64,000 nt of DNA from Diplosphaera chodatii (Eukaryota > Chlorophyta > Trebouxiophyceae > Prasiolales > Stichococcaceae). Of this stretch, positions 21,901 through 36,468 are shown one piece after another. The stretch is taken from assembly GCA_032358165.1 (NCBI GenBank), contig JAALGY010000015.1, positions 806,001 through 870,000 of the forward strand, written 5' to 3'. The notes under the pieces were generated by a model that was given only the letters and a program-made list of their open reading frames with translations, made no database searches and had not been told where the DNA came from. The position numbers were made by a program, and so were the translations under genes. The stretch's first letter is position 1; each line of letters starts with the position of its first letter.

Positions 21901-24357
21901 ATCCCAAATGATAAGCCTGATCAACACGCTCACCCAAGGCTCAAATCATGCGGGAGCGTAGCCACGAGCGTCTCAAAGGTGGCCGCTGCCATGGCAACAT
22001 CCACTGCATTGCTGGCAGCAGCAGCTGCTCTCGTCAACCATGCCGCCAGCTGTGGGTCCTGGCTGACCTCTGGCGCAGGCAGCTTGCGCACTGACGCGAT
22101 GCTGGCTTTCACCTGCATCTGTAGTGTGAGATATGTCACGTGCACGTGCAGATGCAAGGCACAGCAGCTGAGAACTTGGGCCTCAACACACGCAAGCATG
22201 CATGCTTGGGAGGGTCCAGTGCCGATGGGTGCTCACCTTGGGTCCACTGCCGGCTTCTGAATCGAGCTGGTGCACACCGGCTGCCGCGGCGACAGGAGTT
22301 TGCTTCGGCTGCGCCTGCGGCCCGATTTCCACCTCGCTGGGCAGGTACGGCACATCCAGCGGCACACGGAATGGGCATCTGCGACAGCACATGCATATGG
22401 GCCGGATCGTGATTGTGCTCCGCGTGCTAGTCAACTGTCCAGATCTGCTGAGGATGTAGATTCCTCTATTCTGCATGCAAAGTACCAACTCAAGCCGGAG
22501 GTACCACTGCTGCAGGCCATACCGACATCCAGCCTTGCAGCGACCCACCTGGGGAGCGCCAGCTCCATGTCTGGCGCTGTCCGCTGCAGCTGCTGCAGGT
22601 GCCACATGTCGGGGGCGTCTGCGCCCTCCCCCGCGCCGCGCTCCTGCCCCTGCCCACCCTCCGCATCCGCCCCGGCAGCCGGTATGGGGATGGGCGCCAC
22701 GTGCACCCGGTACAGGCGCGGGTAGTTGCGCACCCGCGCCCGTCGCTGCACATTGTCCGCCTGCGCTGGCGCCCGAACATGGTGAACTACAGGCAAACGT
22801 GCAAGGACCATCGACACATTGCTCAGAAGAGGGACAGCCATGCAGCCAGCCAGTTGCTGTCAACCGCCTGCGTCCAAAACGCTAAGTTCCTGTCACGTGC
22901 ACCTCCATCTGCTGCAGCGAACGGCGGGCGGCGAAGCGGTACTTGTCGGCAAATGCGGCGGCCGCGTCCCGCTGCGCGCCGAGCACGGCGGCGCGCTCCG
23001 CAGCCACGTGCTCCGCCAGAGCATGGAACACCAGCGCCTCCTGCCCCTCCAGTTCCCTGCCTGCAGCTGCCAAGCAGGGCTTCCTTGCATGTAGAAGTGT
23101 GTGCTTTGCAACAGGGTTTTGGGCAGAGCGGCCACGGCTGGCAGGATCGATGGCACCACTGCTGAGCCGCCCGGCTCCCGTACGATGCGCACCCTGCCGG
23201 GCCAGGAACCATGCGTGGTCCTCCGCGCTGAGCGAGGACCAGTGCTGCTCCTGGTGCCTGCGCTTCTTGTGCTGCTGCCTGTGCGCGGCTTTGGTGCCGG
23301 CTCCCCGGGCTGCGCCGCTGTCGGAGGCCTTGCCGCCCGGCTGCTGGCTGCCCTGCTTCCCATCAGCTGCAGCTGCCGTCATCTGGTGAAGTCCGCTGTC
23401 TCCTAGCCCCATGTTTGAATGATCGGCAGCAGCTGATGTAGTGCCTGGTACCGGCTCGTCCGAGGTGATGATCTCCACCTCATTCCCGGCAGCACCAGCC
23501 TGCATTTGTGAAGCTGCATGCCAATTACAGACTGCACAGGAAAAGACACATAACGACAGCGTCTACAGGAGTTCTAAGATCGGCACCTTCCATCACTCAA
23601 AGACAGTCGCCACCCAGATGTACCTGGCTGGACGCCTTCCGCTTGCGGGGTGCAGCCTGCACAGCAGCACGTGCTGGCTGCCTGTGCCGTTGTTGCTGCG
23701 TACGGCTTGTTTTCCCCTTCGAACCGCCGGCATCACCTTCAGCCAGTGCGGCCGGCGCTGGGGTGCCTGTGTCAGGCGCCGCCGCCCCTTTTGGGACACC
23801 TTGGCCCACCGTTGTCCGCTTGCTGCTGTTTGCTGCTGGCAGCGTCGCAGCTCGTGCTGGGCCGCCAATATCGACGTCGCCGCACTCACCAGAAGCTGCA
23901 GCTGGCAGTTCATCAGCTCCATCGCCGGGCGCCCAGTCATCATCGGCGGCGTCTGGCATATGTGCGCTGGGTGATGCATACTCTGACAGGGCCTCCATGC
24001 TGCCGCCATCATCAGAATCTGCAGGTCTGCCTGCAGGTGGTGTGTGCGCTTTCGTCGGACGGTTATATGCTAAGCCTCACAACAACTTCGTAACGATTTT
24101 CGTGCTGCATGCAGGTTGTGGGAGGCTGACCTGCTGTGGGTGGGGAGAGCAGTGGGCTGTGCAGTTGCCTAGGCGTACTGAGCTCAGCCTGCACAGCAGG
24201 AGGTGTAAGCAGATCCTCTTCCCGTCAACATCGGTACTTGCCATACAAAGCTTGCATCATGACCCTGCTATGCCAGTACTCAGCTGCGCACCTGCTGGAA
24301 GGCGACAGAGTAGCGCCTGTATGCCTGCGGCGTGAACAACACACCGGGTGGCGGCAT
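18920..24357 (-). CDS. ICE2/NARG2-like protein (little elongation complex subunit 2 family)
   Basis: ICE2 is the partner of ICE1 and ELL in the little elongation complex, which supports RNA polymerase II transcription of snRNA genes. The call rests on the order of blocks. The ATG at 24355-24357 gives MPPPGVLFTPQAYRRYSVAF. A disordered acidic/basic region follows (about 22900-24000), with HWSSLSAEDHAWFLARQ and a helix around EGQEALVFHALAEHVAAERA. The C-terminal domain shows GCAYDLWQLGRYRVVVRAHE (about 20700), KMEYMPKFSLEAV (20620), VTAQEVARRWAALQLRP, a stretch around AYRLIAALLQMLSSAPPG, EAMLLMCRYLLTHMPGSNSV, VVYDLHAAHAASGATDEAAF and PQWRPFNEHVPQIPGTFP (about 19360). This order resembles the NARG2_C domain, but the match is from memory. 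The last exon (VRVRGAPKPGVPRADEATKE) is basic and stops at 18920. Internal splice sites are approximate. It is divergent from TUFM. Confidence 0.55.
20494..20539. repeat. Cluster of palindromic GGCACGCGTGCC-type units
   Basis: Three adjacent units with a 13-14 bp period (GGCGCGCGTGCC, GGCACGCGTGCC, GGGCACGCGTGCC) lie in what should be an intron of the ICE2-like gene. The middle unit is a perfect 12-bp palindrome, so the array can also form nested hairpins. CpG-rich. Confidence 0.8.
21401..21416. repeat. (AG)8 microsatellite
   Basis: Eight perfect AG dinucleotides lie within a probable intron of the ICE2-like gene. On that gene's sense strand this is a CT run, so it may serve as a polypyrimidine tract. 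Confidence 0.95.
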
Positions 24358-25090
24358 GCCCCATGGCCGTGCACACGGGAGCGTCAGGATCTCCATGCCC
24401 GTGCGTCGTTGAGAGCTGCCAGTGCTCATCGCCTAGTACAGTGGCATGCACAGCTGCATGGGCTTGTGGGTGGCGCCAGCGGGGGCCCAGCCATCTTTGC
24501 GTCCAGGAAACGGCAATCAACTGTGTTGCTCCGGCGGAACATCTAGAAGAGACCCCGCATGACGCTGTACACGAAGACCTGTCCGTGAGAGGATGTTTAC
24601 CCAGCATACATGCTGTCCACTATCTGTATATTGCACAGGCTTGCTGGCCTCCAGATCCACATATAATTTGAATCTACTGGCTGCGTTTTGCCACAAGCCC
24701 GCGTGATTGCTATGATTGGTAGAATATACTCAGTGCGCAAAGTCATCCTATGCAGGCTGCAAAGTGGCGATCGCTCTAAAGAGCTCATATTTGTAGTACA
24801 AATGATGTACGGGCAGCTGCAGGCTGCCTGTGCGTGCTCCAGTTTGTTGACCATACCTTCGATTCTAGGTGCGCCATGCCTGAGCTAAGCATCAAGTATG
24901 CCTCCAATCAGTGCATCAAAGACATGTGGAGGACAGCAAGTAAGTGGGCAGACTACTGGGTATAGGTTCTGGCCATCCTGCAGTGCGCAGGAAGCAGGAT
25001 GTACCATTGCGGCCACATTGCCTTCGTCGCCTGGCAGTGTTCATAGAGGCGAGGAGGCGTGCAGGTTGCGTTGCAAGGCGGACAGCTAGG
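24358..25090. promoter_or_regulatory. Divergent intergenic region between the ICE2-like gene and TUFM
   Basis: About 730 bp separate the two start codons. It is less GC-rich than the flanking exons. No coding or RNA gene was recognised; presumed promoters and 5' leaders. Confidence 0.35.
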
Positions 25091-28000
25091 ATGGCGGTTG
25101 CCTTTGGACTGGGGCGACGGGCGGTGACGCTTGCAGCCGCTTCCATTGCGAAGTCTGGGGCACTGGAGCAGCTGGCTGCACCCTCGTTGCTACCATCCTT
25201 GCAGCTCAGGTGGGCATGTCGCATGCATCATACTCCCGGTGTGCATGTGCATGCAGACTTGGTGATTGACTGCGATTAACGTGCATGTACATGGTTGGCA
25301 TGCATGGAGCAAACATGTTGCACAGTTGCTCGCATGCCAGTGCTCGCCATACTGCGGTTGATGTTGCAACACGCACAACCTGCATCGAGGAGGTCGCACG
25401 GCGCATGCCCGCAGGTGTCTGGAGCATGCGTTCGCACTGGAGAGCCTGGCCAGGTTTGCGGCACCCAGCTTTGCGGCGAGGGGCCTCGCCTATGACATCA
25501 ACTCCAGGGCAAAGCCGCACTTGAACATCGGCACAATTGGGCATGTCGATCATGGCAAAACCACGCTCACAGCTGCAATCACAAAGGTAATTATCTGGGC
25601 CACCATGCAGACATGGTTGGCACTGCAACAAGGTGCTTGCCGGAGGCACATCCCCTGGTGTTGAACCGGTGGAGCTGCGATGCGTGCAGGTGATGGCGGA
25701 GACAGGCGGCAGCACAGCGGTGGCCTTTGACCAGATTGACAAGGCGCCGGAGGAGAAGGCGCGCGGCATCACCATCTCCACTGCACACGGTGCGGTGCAG
25801 CAGTGCTGGGGAGGTCAAGCGCATGGAGTTAAGTTGCCCTCTAATGCCCATTGCCATTTGGGGCCTTCTGCGTGTTACTGATGTGTTGGTCACATGCCGC
25901 AGTCGAATATGAGACGGAAGCGCGGCATTACGCCCACGTAGACTGCCCAGGCCATGCAGACTATGTGAAGAACATGATCACAGGAGCAGCGCAGGTATGT
26001 CATTGCTGCATATTCCGACATTCCTGACTTAAATGTTTGGTTTGATGCTGGCTGTTGCACGTCCGTCTCTCGACAGTACTGAATCGCTAGCTCCGGCATG
26101 ACACAGATGGACGGAGGCATCCTTGTGGTGTCAGCAGCAGACGGCCCGATGCCGCAGACGCGAGAGCACATCCTCCTCGCTCGGCAGGCGAGTGGCACGT
26201 ATCACGCTGTTTGCAACATCAGCGCATCGCAGTGACACCTGAGTGACAGCAGCACTTTGACTTACTAGGGTAAAAACCGAACGCAGGTGGGCGTGCCGTC
26301 GCTGGTGGTGTTCCTGAACAAAATCGACACGGTGGACGACGAGGAGCTGGTGGAGCTGGTGGAGATGGAGCTGCGGGAGCTGCTGTCCTTCTACAAGTGC
26401 GCCCGCTGCCGCGCCCGGCTGCCCAGCTGCCACACCTGTGCCTGCTGCTGCGAGTGCCTGTTAAGTTCCCCCGCTGATCTGCGCGTGTGGCAGGGCATGC
26501 TGCGCCGTGGTGCGGCCACCCTGTTTTCCGATTTTCTATGGCCCTGGCTGCGCGGCTAGGACCAGGCACTTGACACAGACTGCAGCCCGTGAGCTGTCAA
26601 GTCGCAGGTTCCCGGGCGACGACATCCCCATCGTGCGCGGCAGCGCCCTGGCAGCCCTGAATGGCGACAAGCCGGACATCGGGCATGACGCCATTGTGGC
26701 GCTCATGAAGGCGGTGGACGACTACATCCCCAACCCGCAGCGCGCCTTGGACAAGCCCTTCTCCATGCCCGTCGAGGACGTCTTCTCCATCCAGGTCAGC
26801 ACACCCTTGAAATATCCCCGCTTTTTTCGTATCCAGAGGAGCTTGTAAGACGCTTGCCCTTTGTAGGCAAGCACGCCTTAACAGCCTGTCCCCAAATCAG
26901 TGGTAGGCATATCGAAAGTCATTGCAGGTACAGCCAGCAGATGATGTTGGTATTGCAGCAGCAACCGCCGTCCTTTCATCAGCGTTGCCATCTGTTGGTG
27001 ATTAATGTGCGGTGGTAGGTGGTGCCTCCATCTGCAGCTGCTGCCAACCTGCAGGGCCGCGGCACAGTGATCACAGGCAGGGTGGAGCAGGGCGTCGTCA
27101 AGGTGGGCGACAACATCGAGCTGGTGGGCATCCAGGGCACGCCCACCACCACCGTCGTCACGGGTGCGCAGCTGCAGATGTCATGTCATGTTATTCCTGC
27201 TGCCAAGTACTCAAAGGCTGCACTGCCTGGGGAGTTGCAGCAGCTGTCGACCCACCGTTTTGGATTGGGCAGCTCCTGCTGCTGGCTGTTCTGCAAAGCA
27301 TGCTGATCCGGCATGGACTGCGTCCTTGCACTTAATGGGAAATCGAATCATGTGTGCTGCTCTCGCAGGCGTGGAGATGTTCAAGAAAAGCCTCAACCAG
27401 GGCCAGGCCGGCGACAATGTGGGCCTACTGGTGCGCGGCATCAAGCGGGAGGACGTGCTGCGCGGCCAGGTGGCCTGCAAGCCCGGCACCATCAAGCCCC
27501 ACCAGAAGTGCGCCCTCTTGCCCATGGTGACACAAGCAGTGGCATGTATCCGCAGTGCTCTGGCGACCGCCAGGGCGGACAGTCTGCGGCCAGTCACCCT
27601 CCTGGAGCAGAGCGGCTGAGGGGATAGAGAACCAGCAGAACGGGCGCAACCGTGTGTTATGTCAGCTCCATGCTTGGCTGCTTTGTAGTGCATGTGCGCT
27701 GGGCTCAGACACCTGCGCTCCCAACCCACAGGTTTGAGGCGGAGCTGTACGCGCTGACAAAGGAGGAGGGCGGCCGCCACACCCCCTTCTTCAGCAACTA
27801 CCGCCCCCAGTTCTTCTTCCGCACAGCCGACGTCACAGGTCCGCATGCTATGTCCGTCTATTGCAGCTACACCATTGCGAACTGCTGGGCACACATGATC
27901 CACCAGGCATGATGCTTGAAGTGCTCTGCTCTGACCACTCCTAAGAGCCCGTCAAAGAGAAAGTGCAGAGGTCGGAGATAGTGTTGACGTTGCTGCTTCA

Positions 28001-28176
28001 TTGCGTCGACAGGCACAGTGACGCTGCCAGAGAGCGTGGAGATGGTGATGCCAGGCGACAATGTGACAGCCAGCTTCGACCTCATCACGCCAGTGGCGCT
28101 GGAGCCCGGCCTGCGGTTTGCAGTGCGGGAGGGCAGCCGCACGGTTGCCGCCGGCGTTGTCACAAAGGCGATGTGA
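25091..28176 (+). CDS. TUFM: Mitochondrial elongation factor Tu
   Basis: This GTPase delivers aminoacyl-tRNA to mitochondrial ribosomes. I read 11 exons: 25091-25209, 25415-25586, 25690-25789, 25903-25994, 26107-26187, 26287-26396, 26608-26794, 27055-27163, 27369-27507, 27732-27838 and 28013-28176. They sum to 1,380 nt, or 459 residues, as expected for a mitochondrial EF-Tu with presequence. The start gives a basic, Ala-rich targeting peptide ([20 protein letters not shown]) and the mature part begins near [19 protein letters not shown] motifs: GHVDHGKT, the switch I block [24 protein letters not shown] and GSAL. Domain 2 has [13 protein letters not shown]; domain 3 has [33 protein letters not shown] and the presequence favour the mitochondrial over the plastid version, which in green algae is usually organelle-encoded. 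Intron 5 has a GC donor. QPT follows on the same strand. Confidence 0.95.
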
Positions 28177-28831
28177 GAGCTGAGCCTAGAGACAGCGCAG
28201 AAACGCATTGATCCATGCGGCAGCGTGCAGTCTCAATCGCAGCTCTTTCTCAGCTGCACGCCACATGTGGCAGTGCCATACGTGTTGTGTTTGGCAGGCG
28301 ACATTCTGCCGGTCAGGAAAATATGAGCAAGCACCCTCATACCGGAGGAGGCTGTGTTTCATGCGTCCACAGCCTTTGGCTACTCTGATCTGGAACTGCG
28401 TCAATAGGTAGTATGGCTCGTTCGCAGTTCTGCCAATGCAGAGGATCTATATCAACATCAACCAATGCAGCGGTCACCAGTGTGTCTGTTTAGTCATCAA
28501 TGAACTGCTTCCCTGCCCGCGGCGGCATGCCACAATGCAGGCTGGTCACTTGGTTACCATAGAGGTCCTCTCGTGTTATTGCGGTGTGGATACCTTTACT
28601 GCGCGCACTCTGACGAGGTTGTTTCGTGGTCAATCGTGCGATCTTGCAGCCTCCATTCATCTTCCGGTACACATCATCAGTGCGGTGCACATCAGTGTAC
28701 GGGTTGGGCGATCATCCCACTTGTGCAAGTGTGCACTTGCACCTTGCGCATCCCACATGTAAGTCATTGTGACGACTGCTGGAGTATTTTGTTCACTAGT
28801 AGGGTTGCTTCATCAATTTACATTGCACACA
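28177..28831. other. Intergenic region between TUFM and QPT
   Basis: About 650 bp holding the TUFM 3' end and the QPT promoter. Several short open frames show no motif. An upstream QPT exon cannot be excluded, because the QPT reading frame stays open from about 28769. Confidence 0.35.
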
Positions 28832-30716
<1,885 letters not shown>

Positions 30717-31003
30717 ATTGTATACTTGCCTTGATATCTTGCTGTTGACATCTTGCTAAAGCGTCCTTCTCCCAGTATTTACGTGTGTACGGTAAAGCAC
30801 ATCCCGCACAACCCCCGCACAAACCCCACTCCGACTACTGAGAAACGCTGAAACTGAGTTATCAAACCTTTAAACAAGCGACGTGATGTACATCGGATGC
30901 TGCTGCCTCCCACACCAGAGGCACAATGTACAGCGGCTTGCCATGCACGCCGCTGAACAACGCGTCCAAGCGTCTCTCATGACTCCCAACTACTAAAGCC
31001 CGC

Positions 31004-34000
31004 TCAAGACTCGTCCTTCTGGGAGCGCAGCACCACGTCACGGGCGCGTGCAGGCGCAGGCGCAGCCTTGGGGGCCGCCACCGGCTTGGGGTTCAGGCGC
31101 ATCGCGCTGGACAGGGTGCCGGTCGGTGCACGGGGCGCCACCAGCGCCTCCTTCACGCCGCTCATGTCGTACCGGCGGCGGAAGCTCGTGCGGATGATTG
31201 TCTCATGCGCCTGCAGGCCAAAGGGCAAAATTCAGCCGTCGGGCACTCTAGGCCACCGAGCGATACAATGACTGCAACAAGCATGTCTTCTGGTTTGAAG
31301 GTCGTGACGAGCACAAAGGGGCAAGCAGCAGACGAAGGGTGGCGGCGCGCACCTCCTCAGCTGCGGAGGCGGGGAAGTCGGAGCAGAAGTGCAGGCCGCG
31401 CGACTCGCGGCGCTGCAGCGCGGACGACACGATGAGCTCGGCGCAGGTGACCAGGTTGCGCAGCTCCACCAGCTCCGTGTTGCAGCCGTACGCCTCCCCC
31501 AGCGCCTTGGTCTCCACATACAGCTCCGCCAGCTGCCCCAGGGCCGCCTGCACTCATGTGCAATAGCATTTTTGATGGTCACAAACTGCAGACAGCCAGA
31601 ATGTCACACCATGTGCTCTCCCTCCGGCGAAGAAATAGGTATAGCACATGCGGGCAACACAAAGCTACACTCATATGCGTCTGCTCAGCAGCTAATGGTC
31701 TGATGCTCCGACCGGCTGGTGGCCAATTGCATCAGATTGGGTGTGGCATGTCACGCTGAGTCAACGGTGTGATGATGGCACGACTCTTGCAATGGATGAC
31801 ATCAGCGCACCTTGAGGTGCGTCTGGTTGCGCACGATGCCGGCGCAGGACCACATGAGCGTGTTGAGCCGCGTGCGCTTCTCCGCGACCCAGGCGGCCGC
31901 CGCTGCGCCCAGCCGCTGCGGCACCTTGCCGCTGGACCGCCCAGCAGCATACTCCAGCGCCTGAGCACAGGGACAGGTGATATCACACATGTCCCCGAGA
32001 CCGTGAGTAACCTACTTGACATAGGCCTTGCCATCAAAGGTGCCGAAGGCAGGTAAGATACACTTGCCAAGGGCAAACAGCATCATACAGGTCATCAGCG
32101 AGCTGAGCAGCCACTCTCAGCCCTCACCAGTGGCGCCGTGGAGCGGACGGCAGAGAGGTGTTCAACCGAGGGCTTAACAGCACGGGCGGCAAACACCAGC
32201 CCCTCCAACAGGCTGTTGCTGGCCAGCCGGTTCGCACCGTGCAACCCAGTGCAGGCCACCTGTATAAACAAACAGCAAGCAGGTCAGCCCACTGTATGTG
32301 CAGGTCGCTCAACACGCTATACATACAAAGTGGCTATTTTGATCGGCATAGCCTTGTGCTCACCTCGCCACAGGCAAACAGGCCGGCGACGGAGGTCTGG
32401 CCGGTGAGCCCCGTCTGCACGCCACCACACATGTAGTGCTGGGCCGGCACCACCGGAATCGGATCACGCGTGATGTCGACACCAGCCTCTGCGCAGCGTG
32501 CGGCGATGTTGGGGAAGTGCTCCAGAACCTGAGCCAGCAGGGCAATGGTCAGGTCCGAGTCAGTAACTGTGAGCTTGAGCGCAAGTTCCACATCGTCTTC
32601 AACGGCTAGGAGCAGCATCTCGCAAGGAGGTGCCATGCAATAGGAAGGTTTGCTGGAAAGTGTGCTGCACCTTGCCAGCAGGCTTGTGGGAGATGTCCAG
32701 CAGAACATGAGACTCGCCGCGCCCCAGCATCTGGTCCTGGATGGCACGCGCCACCACATCCCGCGGCGCCAGCTCCAGCCGCTCATCATAGCTGCATCAG
32801 GCAGTGCCGCGACCACATCAGGTTCTGAAGGAACAGCTGAAACACCGCCCCTGCTGACACTGGACATGGACGATACTGCCTACCACCCCGGCACGTTTAC
32901 AATGCCAGCTCCCAAGCCACAAGCAAGCGCGGTCGATGCGACCAGCCAACCTAACCGACTCACCCGAACATGAAGCGCTCGCCCGCCTGGTTGAACAGCA
33001 GGCCGCCCTCGCCGCGCACGGCCTCGGAGATGAGGAAGGAGCGGTCGCCGGCGGGGCGGCCCGCCTGGAACAGCGAGGTGGGGTGGAACTGGACGAACTC
33101 CATGTTGGCCATGGCCGCCTTGGCGCGGTGCGCGATCGCCATGCCGTCCCCCGTCGTCACGCCCGGGTTGGTGGTGTTGGGGTACACCTGGCCACATCCG
33201 CCAGTCGCGAGCATGGTGACGGGCGCCACGAAGCGCGCCATTGTGCCCGCTCGCTGGTCCAGCACATCCATGCCGAGGCAATGCTTCATGCCGCCGACCT
33301 GCAGGAAGTAGGGTGCCAAGCTTGAGCCACAAGCTAAGGCATCGAAACTCATGAAGCATGCACGACACCAGTCAACAAAACCCAGAATGCATACGACCTT
33401 CAAGGTGTCGAAACAGCATATTGAGGGCTCATACTCCAATGCCGCTGTATGCTGATCCCTCACCTCGTCAGTGACCAGATCCACGGCCAGGTGGTGCTCA
33501 TAGAAGGTGATGTTGGGGTGCGCCATCGCCGCCATCACCAGCGCGCGCTCGATCTCGCGGCCCGTGACGTCAGCGGCGTGCACGATGCGGCGGTGCGTGT
33601 GGCCGCCCTCGCGGGTGAGGTGCAGCTCGCCATCGGCGCCGCGCGTGAACTCGGCGCCCAGAGCGACCAGCTCCAACACGCGGTCCGCGCCCTCACGGCA
33701 TACTGCCTCCACAGCCCTGCAGTTGAGAACAGCATGCGACGGTCAAAGGTCATACATAAAAGGCAGCGAGGCGAAAGGAGACGAGGCCAGGAGGGCCGCG
33801 CGCATGCATGCACCTGGCGACATCATTGCACACTGCTCACCCCAGGTTGTTGAGGAAGCAGCCGGCCACAAAGGTGTCGCGGATGTGGCTCTCCACGGAG
33901 TCCGCGGCGTCCAGCACGGCGCAGACGCCTCCCTGGGCATACTGGGTGCACCCGTCGCTGGCCCCTGCCTTGGTGACGACAGCAACTGAGCCATGCTCCG

Positions 34001-34331
34001 CAACCTTGAGGGCGTAGGACAGGCCCGCAATGCCGCTGCCGACGACGAGGAAGTCGAACTGCTTGGCCGGCTGCAGAGCGGGCGCCTGCTGCAGCGGCAG
34101 GATGTTGTTGCTGGCCGTGCCCGGCAGCAGTTGCTCGACGGGCTTGGCGCTGAAGCATACGGGACTGGCGGGGCGCCGGCGGGCGATGGGCCGCGTCGCA
34201 AAGCGTGCTGCGGTCTTCCAGGATGGCTTCGTGTCTCCCGCGCGGCCGCCGGGGCGCGGCGTCGCCCAGCGAGAGGATGCGATGGCCGGTGAATGGGGGC
34301 TGCACCTGGTGGCTGCAGCCGGCGCTGCCAT
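31004..34331 (-). CDS. L-aspartate oxidase (plastid NAD biosynthesis, NadB-type)
   Basis: This FAD enzyme oxidises L-aspartate to iminoaspartate, the first step of NAD synthesis from aspartate. ATG is at 34329-34331 (the frame is open further up but without an ATG). The first 85 or so residues are basic and Ser/Ala/Pro-rich, as in a plastid transit peptide. Then come [20 protein letters not shown] (FAD fold), [154 protein letters not shown] and the C-terminal helical part ([37 protein letters not shown]). It ends [14 protein letters not shown] and stops at 31004. About 9-10 exons. Plant homologues are called AO. The 3' end lies 287 bp from the QPT stop. Confidence 0.94.
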
Positions 34332-35296
34332 GTTGCCGAGCGGCGTGCTGATTGGCAAGGTGGTGCGGGCGATACGAGCTGACTACGACCTGCTAGCTCA
34401 CGGTGTCTGCGGCGCAGCAGCAACAGGGTCAACACGGATACGGGGTGCAGACCACCCACCCAAAGGCGGGTAGCAAGCTCGAACAAACAACACATCCACA
34501 CCTCAACACGCACCTGGACACTGATCGGCCACTTGTTGTTGAAAACCCAGCCTGCTTTGGCGGATCCCTGCGCATGCCAGAACATCACTAAGCTCGCTGG
34601 GCCTGAGATAGGGCTGCATGCGTGACGGGCGGCAAGCAGGCTGACCGGTCTCACGGGCCCGGAAAACATGTGCAGTTGGGCATTGAAGCGCGCTCATGCG
34701 GCATGGGGAGCAGTCAACGACACGGCAAGCGCACCATTATTGCTGGTTGAGAATGGAGGAGCGGCAAACAGCCATCAGCTGAACTCTGTGCGGGCTACAA
34801 ATGCTATCGCTGAAAGCAGAAACAAGTATGCAAGCAGGCAGCAAGTTGCCAGGATACTTGAGTGAAGTTGCAAGCGGCGTTTGCCAGCAGCAATGCGTCG
34901 GCGTCGATATTACGCGGCTCTCGATAGGAAAGAATGAGGTGTTCAGCGCTCCGGCTGCCTGAAAGGGCACCCTCCAAATGGGCAGCTTCTCGAAACTCCT
35001 AGTACTGGGCGCTGAGGCACGACCGAAGCTTGGGGAGCCTTGCACAACATTGCACCGGGCGTGCCCTAGTACATACGCCCGCATGGACGCTGCGGAAACG
35101 TCATACAAAGTCACCAGAAAGAGCCGCAATATCCTGACTGAAACGGAATCACAAGGCAGAGATATCCTGGCTGATCATTTCAGCCGTCTTCCTCCTGCTT
35201 CTACTGCCCATCTGGCAAGTGTGTTGATGCAGAACCCTGATGTATCCTGTACTGATTCTGCTGCTGCTGCTGGCTGTGCTCCTGCTGGCTGTGCTG
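34332..35296. other. Gene-poor stretch upstream of the aspartate oxidase gene
   Basis: About 965 bp with the aspartate oxidase promoter on its left. A 130-codon minus-strand frame (34737-35129) has no ATG-supported context, no motif and no matching splice signals, so I treat it as non-coding. The right part may be the 3' UTR of the next gene. Confidence 0.3.
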
Positions 35297-36468
35297 CTAC
35301 AGCGGCTGTGGGCGCTGGTCTGCCTCATCATGCGGGTTTATAACAGCACACCCACTTCTCGGGGCTGAAGCTGGTTGCTGCTCGTGTACACTTGACCCAG
35401 TCTCCGCGGCAGTGGTCGTGTCCACAGCTGCGGCTGCCTGGGAGCTACGTGCAGCAGCCTGTGGAGCTGCCATGTGCTGCGGCGCTGCACCACCTGCAGC
35501 TGAGGTTTCACGCCATACCGGCTGCTGTGAGCTGCCAACACTCTCTGCTCCGCCGCGCCCCTGCCCCTCGTCAGGCGCTGTCTGGCGCCACAGCTTGTCC
35601 GCTAGGTCCTCCAGCAGCGTGTCCTCCTTTGCCTTCTCGAGCCCGCCGCGGTAGCCGTCAACAAAAGCACGGCCGGCATCCTGCAAGATGAGACAGTAGT
35701 TGGGCAGATTCGACCTGCAGGGAGGCAGCAGCATTAACCCGCCTTGCCCGCCTATGCTACTGTCTACAGCAGCAGAAGCAAGTCATCTCAATAGCAGTCT
35801 GTGCAGCACGTTGGCATCTGCCTGCCTCGTTGATGTTGGTGCTCTGCACAGGACGCTGAAGGGTGGAAGAAATGCTTGATATAAACTGCACGGGAGGGCA
35901 CACCTGCAGCGCCACCAGCCGCTCTGCATACATGCGCTGCAGGATTGGCCGCAGCTGTGCCGCACCACCCCTGCTGATCACACCTGCACGCCCCTTGCCT
36001 TAGTTATATATGATAGGTTGACGACACGTTGCAGCCGTCAGATGGCGAACAGGCCAAAGGGCAACCTGTCGGTTTTGGAGCAATAGTGCTCACCAATGTC
36101 CTCCCGGAACTGGGCGCCACTTACTCCGTCCTCTGCCTGCCCTGCCTCTGGCGTTGACTCTGGCTCCTCGCGCGGGGCAGACTTCCACGTGGCTTTGTAA
36201 TCGCGCCAGGTCTCACTCCACAGCTACGGTGCATGGCATCGACTTTGGAGAGGCCAGCACACCGAAGCATGCTGACATCTCTGCTGAGCATGATAGCAGT
36301 AAGCAGGAGGAACCTGAGCTTGGAAGCGTATTGTACCTGCCGCCACTCCTGCAGCGTCAGGCGTCGCTCGGGCTTCACACCGGGTGGGTCTGGCAGCGAT
36401 GACGGTGCAACGATCTCCCGCAGGTCGTGACGAATGTAAGTTACAAGCCTACGCCATGCACCCTTCAT
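35297..36468 (-). CDS. Unrecognised protein with a basic N-terminal helix and disordered C-terminus
   Basis: Consistent exons are visible. Exon A (36468 down to a GTACAA donor near 36338) reads MKGAWRRLVTYIRHDLREIV, APSSLPDPPGVKPERRLTLQ and EWRQ. Exon B (about 36220-36095) reads LWSETWRDYKATWKSAPREE and later GAQFREDIG. Exon C (about 35980-35905) reads GGAAQLRPILQRMYAERLVA. Exon D (35680-35297) reads DAGRAFVDGYRGGLEKAKED, TLLEDLADKLWRQ and then an Ala/Gln/Ser-rich tail, with the stop at 35297. Every break sits at plausible GT/AG sites. The Trp-rich helices and the SSLPDPP motif look conserved, but I cannot name the family. A further 5' exon is possible, since the frame enters exon A from a GACAG acceptor. 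It is divergent from NOL6. Confidence 0.5.

Noticed and set aside
22183..22863. 226-codon Gly/Ala/Arg-rich minus-strand frame as its own gene
   Set aside because: Parts of it coincide with exons of the ICE2-like gene in another frame, and the rest is low-complexity read-through.
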